Below, in pieces: positions 1 through 7,259 of a stretch of DNA of 9,332 bases. This DNA comes from an uncultured Lachnospiraceae bacterium. GTDB taxonomy: Bacteria > Bacillota > Clostridia > Lachnospirales > Lachnospiraceae. The position numbers and the translations under genes were made by a program. Location: contig CALDIE010000039.1 of the NCBI GenBank assembly GCA_937901625.1, forward strand, positions 1-9,332, written 5' to 3'. The number at the start of each line of letters is the position of its first letter. The stretch's first letter is position 1. The notes below the pieces were generated by a model. It ran no database searches. It was not told the origin of the DNA and saw only the letters and a list, made by a program, of their open reading frames with translations.

Positions 1-41
1 TAAGCTAGTGACTGGAGTTCAGACGTGTGCTCTTCCGATCT
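1..41. other. Illumina TruSeq index/read-2 adapter left on contig end
   Basis: This is not genomic sequence. Positions 8-41 match the 34-base TruSeq multiplexing read-2 adapter, which starts GTGACTGGAGTTC and ends GCTCTTCCGATCT. Positions 2-7 (AAGCTA) are the reverse complement of the TruSeq index 10 barcode TAGCTT, and base 1 fits the T that ends the preceding P7 segment. The biological sequence therefore starts at 42. The adapter supplies the last residues (IGRAHV) and the stop codon of the open frame that enters from the right. The adapter match is seen directly; the barcode number is recalled from the kit set. Confidence 0.97.
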
Positions 42-1284
42 GGTGAATCTGTGCCACATTCGGGTAGAGCTGCTCCAAAGCGCCGATCAGCACCCCGTAG
101 ATCGTACCTAAGATCAATACGGAAAAGAATGCGGCATAAAAGATCAGATATTCCTCTCTGTCGATCGTTTTAAGGCGTTTTGCGAGTCCAAATTCAAAGG
201 TTCCGATCAACGCGGAGATCACGATACCGGTTAAGACGGGTACCGGCAGATAGCGGATAAATCCTGTTCCGAATAAAAGGATCAGGAGCATCATCACTCC
301 GGCTGTCAGACTCATGATCTGGCTCTTTACCTTGTACTGGTCGGCGATCCCCGTACGGGAGACACTGCCGTTAACCGGACAGCATCCGAATACGGCTGCT
401 GTAAGGTTTCCCACCGCATAGGCTAAAACCTCCCGGCTTGTGATGATCTTATCATCATGTTTAAGCGCCATATTGCTGGTTGCAAGAAGCGTCTCTGAGA
501 GGATGACAAGCGCAATGGTCATACTGGGCATGACAAGATCCGTAAGATTTCCAAAGATCAGTCCCACCTCCGGCAGGATCGGTTTCGGAAGTCCCGGCTC
601 GACCGAAGGAAGGAGTTTTACTCCATAACGGTCGATATGGAAGAAATACGTAAGCGCTGCCCCCGCAAACATTACGATCGGCTGCATCGGGATCCCGGGA
701 GAGATCTTTTTGACGATCAGGATCAATGCCACCGTACCGACGCCCAACAAAAAAGACAGCCCGTGAAATCCCTTCATGGCCTCCGTAACCATATGCACCA
801 GAAGCTCTGCGATCTCTCCGGTACCGGGACTTCCGCCAAAGAGCTTCGGGATCTGCATACAGATAATGGTCACGCCAATACCGGTGATAAAACCTCCCAT
901 CACCGGCTGCGAGATAAATTTCAACAGTCTGTCTGCCTTAACGATATAAAAAAGAAACAGCCACAACGCCACCAAAAGCGTGATGACCGGAACGATCCGG
1001 ATGGCTTCCTCCGACTCACCCGCTATCCCCATCGAAGCCAGTATTCCGCCTGCCAGCGCGGCAGGAGCCGCATCTACGCCAAAGACAAAACGCGGTGAAC
1101 TCGTCAGAAAGCCGAAAAAAACGATCGGGAGCAAAGACCCGTAAAGGCCATACTCAACCGGCAGTCCCGCCACCTGCGAATAACCCATGGAAATGGGAAT
1201 CGAAACCAGCGCAATGATGATCCCGACAAGAATATCCCCACCTGCAGTTTTGATGTCCTGTTTACGGATACTGATCTTTGTCAC
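42..1284 (-). CDS. SulP-family inorganic anion transporter, C-terminus cut by contig end
   Basis: Integral membrane transporter of the SulP (SLC26-like) family, which moves sulfate, bicarbonate or other anions; the substrate cannot be told from sequence. The 414 visible residues are a run of hydrophobic segments. Family landmarks are the N-terminal stretch VSIPISMGYSQVAGLPVEYGLYGSLLP, the FGVDAAPAALAGG segment, and the late NLTAAVFGCCPVNGSVSRTG motif, which matches the family's G-x-P-x-x-GS-x-SRT pattern. The usual cytoplasmic STAS domain after the membrane part is not visible because the contig ends; the apparent stop at 19-21 lies in adapter. The start is a GTG: an in-frame TAG at 1294-1296 leaves no earlier start, and AGGA sits seven bases upstream. 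It follows aroQ by 26 bases with no terminator, so it is probably cotranscribed with the aro genes. Confidence 0.88.
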
Positions 1285-1310
1285 CCCCGGTTCCTATGAT
1301 CCTTCTTAAA

Positions 1311-1760
1311 TTACTGTTCTGCTCTTTTTCTGATCAACGCGATGGCATGGTCGATCGCAACGAGATATCCGTCCAGCCCCAGTCCTTTGATCTGTTCATC
1401 ACAAACCTCCGCTGTTACGGATACATGCCTGAAAGACTCTCTTGCCATGATGTCCGAGATATGGATCTCGATCTTCGGAACGAAAATGGAAGCAAGCGCA
1501 TCCCGGATCGCGTAACTGTAATGCGTATAAGCGCCCGGATTGATGATGATCGCTTCCGTTCCATCAAAATACGCCTCCTGGATGCGATCGATGATCGCCC
1601 CTTCATGATTGGATTGATAACAATCGATACTGCAATCACATTCTTTTGCTTTATTTTCTATCATCGCAAGCAATGCGTTGTAATCCTGTGTTCCGTATAC
1701 AGCCTTCTCACGGATTCCCAGAAAATTCAGATTCGGTCCGTTGATCACCAGTAATTTCAC
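1311..1760 (-). CDS. aroQ: type II 3-dehydroquinate dehydratase
   Basis: Cytoplasmic shikimate-pathway enzyme that dehydrates 3-dehydroquinate to 3-dehydroshikimate. The 149 residues are the normal length for the small dodecameric type II class, which is unrelated to type I AroD. Landmarks are NGPNLNFLGIRE at 7-18, containing the active-site loop arginine (Arg17), the catalytic tyrosine Tyr22 in VYG, QSNHEG, the INPGAYTHYSYAIRDA segment and EIHISD with the expected active-site histidine. The start is GTG within GTGA, overlapping the aroK stop by four bases. A full AAGGAGG lies six bases upstream inside the aroK reading frame, so translation is probably coupled to aroK. The FRHVS segment differs slightly from the more usual FRRHS/FRHHS wording. 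The assignment is secure. Confidence 0.96.
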   Translation of the reverse strand: MKLLVINGPNLNFLGIREKAVYGTQDYNALLAMIENKAKECDCSIDCYQSNHEGAIIDRIQEAYFDGTEAIIINPGAYTHYSYAIRDALASIFVPKIEIHISDIMARESFRHVSVTAEVCDEQIKGLGLDGYLVAIDHAIALIRKRAEQ

Positions 1761-2290
1761 TTTTTTCCTCCTTCTTTTTCGATCTTAAGGATCGTCTCCG
1801 CGACTTCCCCGATCGAAAGATCATCCGTTTCAATGATATGATCCGCGCAGTCACGATAGATCGGATCTCTCATCTTCATCATCTCCGCTATCTTTCCGAT
1901 CTTTTCCTCAGCCGAGGCACATCCGGCCAGCAGCGGTCTTGTGGTATCTCCCGCGAGTCTTTCATAGATTGTCGTCTCTTTTGCGCTAAGATAATATACC
2001 GTACCGCATTCCTTAAGGAGCGATCGGTTTATCTCTCTAAGGGGCATACCGCCTCCCGTGGAAATGATCCTCTTTGTACCATCCTCTGCAAGCGCCCGCA
2101 AAAGATCCGTCTCCATTTCCCTGAAAAATGTTTCCCCGTCCGTTGCGAATATTTCGGAAATCCTACGCCCCGAGGCTTCTTCTATCGCTATGTCGGTATC
2201 GATTACTTCCATCCCGGTCAGCTCTCTTAAACATGCGGAGACACCGCTTTTTCCGGAGCCCATATACCCTGTCAGTATGATCGAATACAT
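1757..2290 (-). CDS. aroK: shikimate kinase
   Basis: ATP-dependent cytoplasmic kinase that converts shikimate to shikimate 3-phosphate. The 177 residues are typical for the family. The P-loop is GYMGSGKS at 8-15; DTD at 31-33 fits the magnesium/shikimate site; FFREME carries the substrate-binding arginine Arg57; STGGG at 77-81 is the glycine-rich shikimate-binding motif; and TTRPLL is the lid-region arginine motif. The ATG start has GGAGG eight bases upstream (2299-2303), and only 15 bases separate it from the aroE stop. The gene ends in a lysine/glycine-rich tail whose codons double as the aroQ ribosome binding site. It could equally be named aroL, but nothing here distinguishes that paralogue. 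Confidence 0.96.
   Translation of the reverse strand: MYSIILTGYMGSGKSGVSACLRELTGMEVIDTDIAIEEASGRRISEIFATDGETFFREMETDLLRALAEDGTKRIISTGGGMPLREINRSLLKECGTVYYLSAKETTIYERLAGDTTRPLLAGCASAEEKIGKIAEMMKMRDPIYRDCADHIIETDDLSIGEVAETILKIEKEGGKK
1767..1773 (-). promoter_or_regulatory. Shine-Dalgarno site for aroQ inside aroK
   Basis: AAGGAGG read on the minus strand lies six bases before the aroQ GTG codon and also encodes the Glu-Gly-Gly near the AroK C-terminus. It supports the GTG at 1758-1760 as the aroQ start and suggests coupled translation of the two genes. Confidence 0.8.
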
Positions 2291-2305
2291 ATCTGTCTCC
2301 TCCGG

Positions 2306-3214
2306 TCAGGCTTTCAAAGCCTTTCCCAACTTCTCTAACAATTCCTCCACGATCTCATCTGTGATCGATACCTCATTCCAGATTTCAAAGGAACGTATCC
2401 CCTGGAAAAGAAGCATTTTTAAACCGTTAAAGGATCTTCCGCCGTTTTCTTCCACCAGACGCATAAACTTTGTCTTTTCCGGATTGAAGATAACATCGTA
2501 TCCCACATCGATAAGTCCGTAAAATTCGTCGTCGGTGATAACGGCATTCTCCGTATCCGGATACATTCCCACACTGCTGCTTTGTAGCGCCACCCAGGAC
2601 TTATCATTCGATATTTCCTTCATTACTTTCGATACATCCGTACTTAAAGGCGCGGTTAAGATCTTTGTATCGGGGTATTTATCCCGAAAACGGTCGGCTA
2701 AAGCATCCGCCTTTTCAACGGAGCGGTTGACGATAACGATCACCTTGGCCTTCTGTTCGGATAACGCGGCCAGTGCGGCATTGGCAGCACCGCCCGCTCC
2801 AAGCAATACCGCGGGACGCCCTTTGACTTCCACCCGGTCATACTCCATGGCGCGCATAAGCCCCGGCATATCCGTATTATATCCGATAAATCCTTTTTCG
2901 CTTCTTTTGAGCGTATTTACCGCACCGATCGTTTCCGCTTTCTCATCGATCGATACCAGGTATTGCATCACTTCTTTTTTGTACGGAACCGTAACATTAA
3001 ATCCGACGCCGCCTATCGCGTAGAGACCTTTTATGGCTTCTCCCAGTTTCCCCTCCGGAATATCAAATGCCATATAACGCAGGTTGCATCCGCTATACTC
3101 TGCCAGCGCGTTTTGCAGACAGGGTGAAACGGAATGTCCCACCGGGTGTCCGAGCAGACCGATCAGTTTTGTTTTTGAATTGATGTCCATAGATTCAGGT
3201 ATTGATCCTTTCAT
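2306..3214 (-). CDS. aroE: shikimate dehydrogenase (NADP-type)
   Basis: Reduces 3-dehydroshikimate to shikimate in the cytoplasm, between the AroQ and AroK steps. It is 302 residues from the drawn start. The substrate domain carries GHPVGHSVSP at 22-31, NVTVPYKK with catalytic Lys79, and NTD with catalytic Asp115. The Rossmann domain carries LGAGGAANAA at 138-147 and VNRS, the cofactor-loop region. The C-terminal LLFQGIRSFEIW holds the conserved glutamine. The usual histidine in SxSPxxHN is Gln34 here. The start is uncertain: neither ATG at 3212-3214 nor ATG at 3188-3190 has a well-spaced Shine-Dalgarno. The latter gives MDINSKTKLIGLLG, which fits family N-termini better (294 residues). It lies 29 bases after yqeG, a neighbour also found near aroE in Bacillus subtilis. 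Confidence 0.95.
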   Translation of the reverse strand: MKGSIPESMDINSKTKLIGLLGHPVGHSVSPCLQNALAEYSGCNLRYMAFDIPEGKLGEAIKGLYAIGGVGFNVTVPYKKEVMQYLVSIDEKAETIGAVNTLKRSEKGFIGYNTDMPGLMRAMEYDRVEVKGRPAVLLGAGGAANAALAALSEQKAKVIVIVNRSVEKADALADRFRDKYPDTKILTAPLSTDVSKVMKEISNDKSWVALQSSSVGMYPDTENAVITDDEFYGLIDVGYDVIFNPEKTKFMRLVEENGGRSFNGLKMLLFQGIRSFEIWNEVSITDEIVEELLEKLGKALKA

Positions 3215-3243
3215 GTGATAGTCTTCATCCGTCTTGATCTTTT

Positions 3244-3762
3244 TTAAGTATCTGACTTTTTGGGGAACTTACGTTTCTTTCCCTCCACAAAAGCGATCAG
3301 AAAAGGAAGTTCCAGGATCCTTTTTAAATAGATCTGGATCTCTTCATGGCCGGCCACTCTTCCTACCAGAACGGAATCCATGCCGCAAAGATTTGCGCCC
3401 AGGATATCCGTAAAGAGCTGGTCGCCGATACACAGAGTATTTCCGCAATCCGTTCCCATGCGCTCCATTGCCGTAAGGTACCCGGTTTGCGAAGGCTTAC
3501 CGGCCTTGTACAGATAAGGGCTCTTTACCGCGTCGGCAAAGGATTTCACGCGAGGTTCTTTGTTGTTGGATACGATCATCGTCCGAAAGCCGATCGCATG
3601 GATCTCGCCGAAGAAACGGATGCACCTGTCATCCGCCGGAGCGCCGTGTTCTACGAGCGTATTGTCGATATCGAAGATGATGCCGCGATACCCCTTATGG
3701 TACAAGGCCTTAAAATTGAGATCGTAAACACTCTTTTTACTGGTCGTGGGGTATAAAAACAT
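3244..3762 (-). CDS. yqeG: YqeG-family HAD phosphatase (subfamily IIIA)
   Basis: Small cytoplasmic HAD-superfamily hydrolase of the YqeG type. Related proteins act as phosphatases, but the physiological substrate of this family is not settled. HAD motifs occur in order: motif I FDIDNTL with the nucleophile pair Asp31/Asp33, motif II IVSNN with Ser65, motif III YKAGKPS with Lys86/Lys89, and motif IV IGDQLFTD with Asp114 and Asp119. There is no large cap domain, consistent with 172 residues. I start at ATG 3760-3762 (MFLYPTT...) because GGGAG lies seven bases upstream and family proteins begin just before this segment. A GTG 24 bases earlier is in frame but has no better site. It lies 39 bases after the second ABC ATPase and 29 bases before aroE. 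Confidence 0.92.
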   Translation of the reverse strand: MFLYPTTSKKSVYDLNFKALYHKGYRGIIFDIDNTLVEHGAPADDRCIRFFGEIHAIGFRTMIVSNNKEPRVKSFADAVKSPYLYKAGKPSQTGYLTAMERMGTDCGNTLCIGDQLFTDILGANLCGMDSVLVGRVAGHEEIQIYLKRILELPFLIAFVEGKKRKFPKKSDT

Positions 3763-3801
3763 CCTTTCTCTCCCTTCCGTATCCACCTTACTGCCGCTCT
3801 T

Positions 3802-4584
3802 TTATACCGGCTTTTTTCCACGATTTTTGTGATCGATCGTAATCCCGGCGCTCCGAAGCAGGAGCCTGGTATACTCATGTTTCGGACTGCGGTACATCTT
3901 GGCAGGCACCCCTTCCTCCACGATCACGCCGTCTTTCAACACCATTATTCTATCACAAAAATGATACATTGTACGCAGATCATGAGAAATGAAGAGAATG
4001 GACAGATCTTTCTTCTCATGAAGGCGCTTCATCAGCTCCAAAACCTGCGCCTGGATCGTAACATCAAGCGCCGATACGGGTTCGTCCGCGATCAAAATCG
4101 ACGGTTCCTGCATAAGCGCCGCGCCGATACAGATCCTCTGTCTCTGACCGCCGGAAAGTTCCGTCGGTTTATGGATCAGATACGAGTCATCGAGCCCGAC
4201 CTCTTGTAACATCTCCGAGACCTTCTTTTGCCGCTCTTGTGCCGTTCTCGGAAGATCGGGATCATCCTTTTCCCTTGCGGCCTGGAGTTTTAAAGGCTCC
4301 TCCAGGATCCAGGAGATGGTTTTGGACGGATTTAAGGAGCCGTAGGGATCCTGAAAGACCATCTGCGGCGACTTTTTATCATGAATGACGATCTCCCCCG
4401 ATTGAACGGGAACCATTTTAAGGATTGCCTTGGCGATCGTCGTTTTACCGCAACCGCTCTCTCCCGCCAATCCCAGAATCTCTCCTTTTTTAAGCGTAAA
4501 ACTGACGCCTTTTAACACCGTATGTATTTTTTTCTTTTCCTTAAAGGAAACCTCCAGGTCCTTTACCGTGATCAGATCACTCAT
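3802..4584 (-). CDS. ABC transporter ATPase, DppF/OppF/NikE type (short form)
   Basis: Second of two nucleotide-binding subunits that power the importer at the inner face of the membrane. The 260 residues hold the full ATPase core: Walker A GESGCGKT at 41-48, Q-loop Gln78 in FQDPYGSLNP (the wording typical of DppF/OppF), signature LSGGQRQR at 143-150, Walker B ILIADE at 163-168 with D-loop SALD, and H-loop His201. It ends soon after SPKHEYTRLLL, so the long C-terminal extension with the cysteine cluster seen in many DppF/OppF proteins is absent; the length is closer to NikE. The ATG has GGAGG six bases upstream (4591-4595). It is the last importer gene, 38 bases after its partner. The substrate is not readable from this subunit. 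Confidence 0.93.
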   Translation of the reverse strand: MSDLITVKDLEVSFKEKKKIHTVLKGVSFTLKKGEILGLAGESGCGKTTIAKAILKMVPVQSGEIVIHDKKSPQMVFQDPYGSLNPSKTISWILEEPLKLQAAREKDDPDLPRTAQERQKKVSEMLQEVGLDDSYLIHKPTELSGGQRQRICIGAALMQEPSILIADEPVSALDVTIQAQVLELMKRLHEKKDLSILFISHDLRTMYHFCDRIMVLKDGVIVEEGVPAKMYRSPKHEYTRLLLRSAGITIDHKNRGKKPV

Positions 4585-4622
4585 CTGTTTCCTCCAATCG
4601 TAACAAAGACATCTCCCAATGC

Positions 4623-5408
4623 TTACAATATCACTTTGGGAATGGCTGCCAGCAGCTGTTTGGTATAGTCTTCCTTAGGATCATCAAAAATCTGTTCCAC
4701 TGCGCCTTCCTCGACGATACGCCCGTTTTGCATCACCAGTACCCTGTGCGATATCTGCCGTATCAGACTCAGATCATGAGAGATAAACAAAATCGATACC
4801 TTTTCCTTTTCGTTGATCTTTAAAAGAAGGTCGATGATCTGCGCCTGAACCGTCACATCCAATGCCGTCGTCGGTTCATCCGCGATCAGGAGCTCCGGTC
4901 CGGATACCATGGCCGCCGCGATCATCACGCGCTGCCTCATACCGCCGGAAAGCTCATGCGGATACGCCTCGTAGACACGCTCCGGGTCATCCATCTCAAC
5001 CTTGTCAAGCCAGATAAGAGCCTGTTTTTTACGCTCCTCCCTGCTCAACCCGCGGTGGATCCTAAGGCTTTCCTCCACCTGTTTGCCTATCGTCATGGTC
5101 GGATTTAAGGCAGTCATTGGTTCCTGAAAGATCACCGAGATCTCATCCCCCTGATATTCTCTGAGTTTTGCTCTCTCCAAGGTCAGAAGATCCACACCGT
5201 CAAAGAGGATCTCACCGCTCTTTTTTAATTTTTTTCTGGGTAAGAGCCCCGCGATCGCCAGAGCCGTCATGGATTTTCCCGAACCGGACTCACCGACGAT
5301 CCCCAGGATCCCTCCGCGGTCCAGTGAAAAACTGACATTTTCGACTACTCGCTCAGGACGGTCATGATCATGAAATTCTATTGTCAGATCTTTTACTTCC
5401 AGTAACAT
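4623..5408 (-). CDS. ABC transporter ATPase, DppD/OppD/NikD type (short form)
   Basis: First of the two ATPases of the importer. In 261 residues it shows Walker A GESGSGKS at 39-46, Q-loop Gln95 in FQEPMTALNP (typical of DppD/OppD), signature LSGGMRQR at 153-160, Walker B LLIADE at 173-178 followed by PTTALD, and H-loop His211. The protein stops just after DYTKQLLAAIPKVIL. OppD/DppD proteins usually continue for some 60 residues with a proline-rich, cysteine-containing extension that is missing here, as in NikD. The ATG follows GGGGG and AGAGG sequences in the 10-base gap after the upstream permease. Two complete, non-identical ATPases imply a heterodimeric motor. Confidence 0.93.
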   Translation of the reverse strand: MLLEVKDLTIEFHDHDRPERVVENVSFSLDRGGILGIVGESGSGKSMTALAIAGLLPRKKLKKSGEILFDGVDLLTLERAKLREYQGDEISVIFQEPMTALNPTMTIGKQVEESLRIHRGLSREERKKQALIWLDKVEMDDPERVYEAYPHELSGGMRQRVMIAAAMVSGPELLIADEPTTALDVTVQAQIIDLLLKINEKEKVSILFISHDLSLIRQISHRVLVMQNGRIVEEGAVEQIFDDPKEDYTKQLLAAIPKVIL

Positions 5409-5418
5409 CCTCTACCCC

Positions 5419-6228
5419 CTACTTCTTCTGACTTAACCCTTCGGCTATCAGGGCAAATCCAAGTACCATTACCACGATCACAAGCCCCGGAAACAGGGAA
5501 TACCACGGGGCGGTAAACAGATACGACTGCGCTTCCGAGAGCATTCTTCCCAAAGACGCTTCCGGCGGCTGAACGCCGATCCCAAGGTAACTGAGTCCCG
5601 CTTCCGCAAGGACGGCATTGTTAAAACCGATCATGACGGAACTGACAAGAACCGGCAGGATATTGGGCAGAATATGCACAAAGATGATACGTGCATCTCC
5701 CGCGCCCATCAATCGCGCGCTTTGAATATAATCCTGTGACATCTGCTTTTTGTACTCCGAGCGGACGATCCTCGCAAAACTCGGTATAAAAGCGATACCC
5801 AGGGCCAATGTGACATTGATCGTCCCCGTTCCCAGGATGGAAATGATCACAAGCGCCAGAAGGATAGACGGAAAGGCAAAGAGCGCGTCATTGATCCTCA
5901 TCAGGATCTCATCCAAAAGTCCTCCGAAATACCCGGTGGCCGCACCAATCAGAACTCCGACGACCGTCCCGATCGAAACCGTGATCAGGGCAATGAAAAA
6001 GGTATTCCGGATGCCCTCCATCACGCGGCTGAAGATATCCCGTCCGTAATTGTCACACCCCATCAGGTGCTGCAGGGAAGGGCGGGCAAATTTGGCGGCT
6101 ATATTCATTTCCGTTGTCTCATACGGCGTATAAAAGATGCCTGTGATCGCCAGGATCATGATGATCGAAGTGAGGATAAGACCGATATGAAAATGAAAAT
6201 TGTCGTATTTTTTCCACAGTTTTCGCAT
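5419..6228 (-). CDS. ABC transporter permease, DppC/OppC type
   Basis: Integral membrane subunit, 269 residues, that forms half of the translocation channel. An N-terminal membrane segment (about 14-33) is followed by GCDNYGRDIFSR at 57-68, the hallmark of the DppC/OppC/NikC branch. Several more hydrophobic segments follow, with the cytoplasmic coupling loop (EAA motif) at about 167-192: SARLMGAG ending in HILPN. LSYLGIGVQPPEASLGRML at 212-230 is also branch-typical. The ATG lies two bases after the upstream permease stop, and GGAGG at 6236-6240 sits within the last codons of that gene, so the two permeases are probably translated together in equal amounts. Confidence 0.93.
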   Translation of the reverse strand: MRKLWKKYDNFHFHIGLILTSIIMILAITGIFYTPYETTEMNIAAKFARPSLQHLMGCDNYGRDIFSRVMEGIRNTFFIALITVSIGTVVGVLIGAATGYFGGLLDEILMRINDALFAFPSILLALVIISILGTGTINVTLALGIAFIPSFARIVRSEYKKQMSQDYIQSARLMGAGDARIIFVHILPNILPVLVSSVMIGFNNAVLAEAGLSYLGIGVQPPEASLGRMLSEAQSYLFTAPWYSLFPGLVIVVMVLGFALIAEGLSQKK

Positions 6229-6230
6229 CG

Positions 6231-7175
6231 TTACTCCTCCCTGTCAATCCGGTGATCGATCTTACGATAGAGAAAATCAACCAGCAGATTCATCACGATA
6301 ACCACAACAGCCACCAGCAGGATGATCGCCTCCACAACGGGGTAATCTCTGTTGGAGATGGAAGTAAGTAAGATACGCCCCAGTCCCGGAATATTAAAGA
6401 CCTGTTCTACCACGATACTTCCGGCAACCATATCGGCTACCGCCATTCCCCAGAAAGTGACTAAAGGGATCAACGCGTTTTTTAACACATGTCCGTAGAG
6501 AACCTGTGTTGTGGAATTTCCTCTCGAGTAAGCCGTACGCACATAATCCTTGTCTGCTTCCGTAAGGATAGCCGAACGCAAAAGTTTGATACTCATGGCG
6601 CATTTCGGTATGGCTATGGCAACGCTCGGAAGGATCATATAACCCAAAAATCCCCGGAAATCCTTTTTGTAGGATATATATCCTCCGGGGGTAAACCAAT
6701 GTAAGATCAGCCCGAAGACAAAGGTCATCAGGATTCCCAGGAAAAAGGAGGGAATCGCCATTACAAACTGGTTTACAACATAACTGCCTTTATCATATCG
6801 GCTTCCGGCATGCTTTGCCGTCGATACGCCCGCAGGGATGGAAATACCGATGGTAAGGATCGTCGCCATGATCGTCATCGTTATGGTGATGGGGATCTTA
6901 TCGGCGATCATGGACCGTACGCTCTGGTTGTAACTGTAGGAATTGCCGAAATTACCTTTTAAGCAATCCAGAACCCAGCTGCCGTAGCGCACCAGAAAAG
7001 GACGATTTAATCCCATCTGCTCACGCATCTGCGCAAGCCGGACTTCCGTCGCCTCCGCTCCGAGTTTTGCCAACGCCGGATCTCCCGGAATGATCTCAAA
7101 AGCCGCAAATACCAGAAAAGAGACCACCAGAAGTGTCAACAGCATGGATACGATTTTCTTAAGATAATATTTCAT
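6231..7175 (-). CDS. ABC transporter permease, DppB/OppB type
   Basis: Other half of the membrane channel, 314 residues from the chosen start. The N-terminal membrane segment (about 6-27) leads into the family motif EIIPGDPA at 27-34. Later membrane segments surround the EAA loop at about 211-238 (YVRTAYSRG, then HVLKNALIPLVT), and VVEQVFNIPGLGRILL at 255-270 is the standard DppB signature. I start at ATG 7173-7175 because GAGG lies six bases upstream and MKYYLKKIVSMLLTLL is the usual opening of the family. An ATG 12 bases earlier is in frame but has poor upstream sequence. The gene follows the intercistronic hairpin, so its transcript level is probably below that of the binding protein. Confidence 0.92.
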   Translation of the reverse strand: MKYYLKKIVSMLLTLLVVSFLVFAAFEIIPGDPALAKLGAEATEVRLAQMREQMGLNRPFLVRYGSWVLDCLKGNFGNSYSYNQSVRSMIADKIPITITMTIMATILTIGISIPAGVSTAKHAGSRYDKGSYVVNQFVMAIPSFFLGILMTFVFGLILHWFTPGGYISYKKDFRGFLGYMILPSVAIAIPKCAMSIKLLRSAILTEADKDYVRTAYSRGNSTTQVLYGHVLKNALIPLVTFWGMAVADMVAGSIVVEQVFNIPGLGRILLTSISNRDYPVVEAIILLVAVVVIVMNLLVDFLYRKIDHRIDREE

Positions 7176-7197
7176 AGAAGACCTCATCCCGGGTTCG

Positions 7198-7231
7198 AAA
7201 AGAAGGAATGCGGAGATTTCCGCATTCCTTC
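7198..7231 (-). terminator. intercistronic hairpin with short T-run (partial terminator)
   Basis: A perfect 13-base-pair stem (arms 7202-7214 and 7219-7231) with a four-base loop is followed on the minus strand by TTTT at 7198-7201. It lies between the binding-protein stop and the first permease. The T-run is short for an efficient terminator, so read-through is expected. The usual roles in such operons are partial termination and protection of the upstream mRNA 3' end, giving excess binding protein. The structure is seen directly; the role is inferred. Confidence 0.75.
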
Positions 7232-7259
7232 CCGTTATTTCCCGTATGTAATAGACAGA

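Noticed and set aside
637..1098. Plus-strand open frame of 153 codons
   Set aside because: It lies wholly opposite the SulP gene. Its translation is rich in Arg, His, Asp and Gln with no domain, as expected for an antisense shadow.
1278..1754. Plus-strand open frame of 158 codons
   Set aside because: It covers almost exactly the aroQ gene in antisense; the minus-strand protein has every type II dehydroquinase motif.
2535..3023. Plus-strand open frame of 162 codons
   Set aside because: It is antisense to aroE, serine/threonine-rich without a recognisable fold or ribosome binding site.
3763..3801. Terminator or promoter ahead of yqeG
   Set aside because: The gap holds only a four-pair GCCG/CGGC match and a TATAAA-like stretch with no matching -35; neither is convincing.
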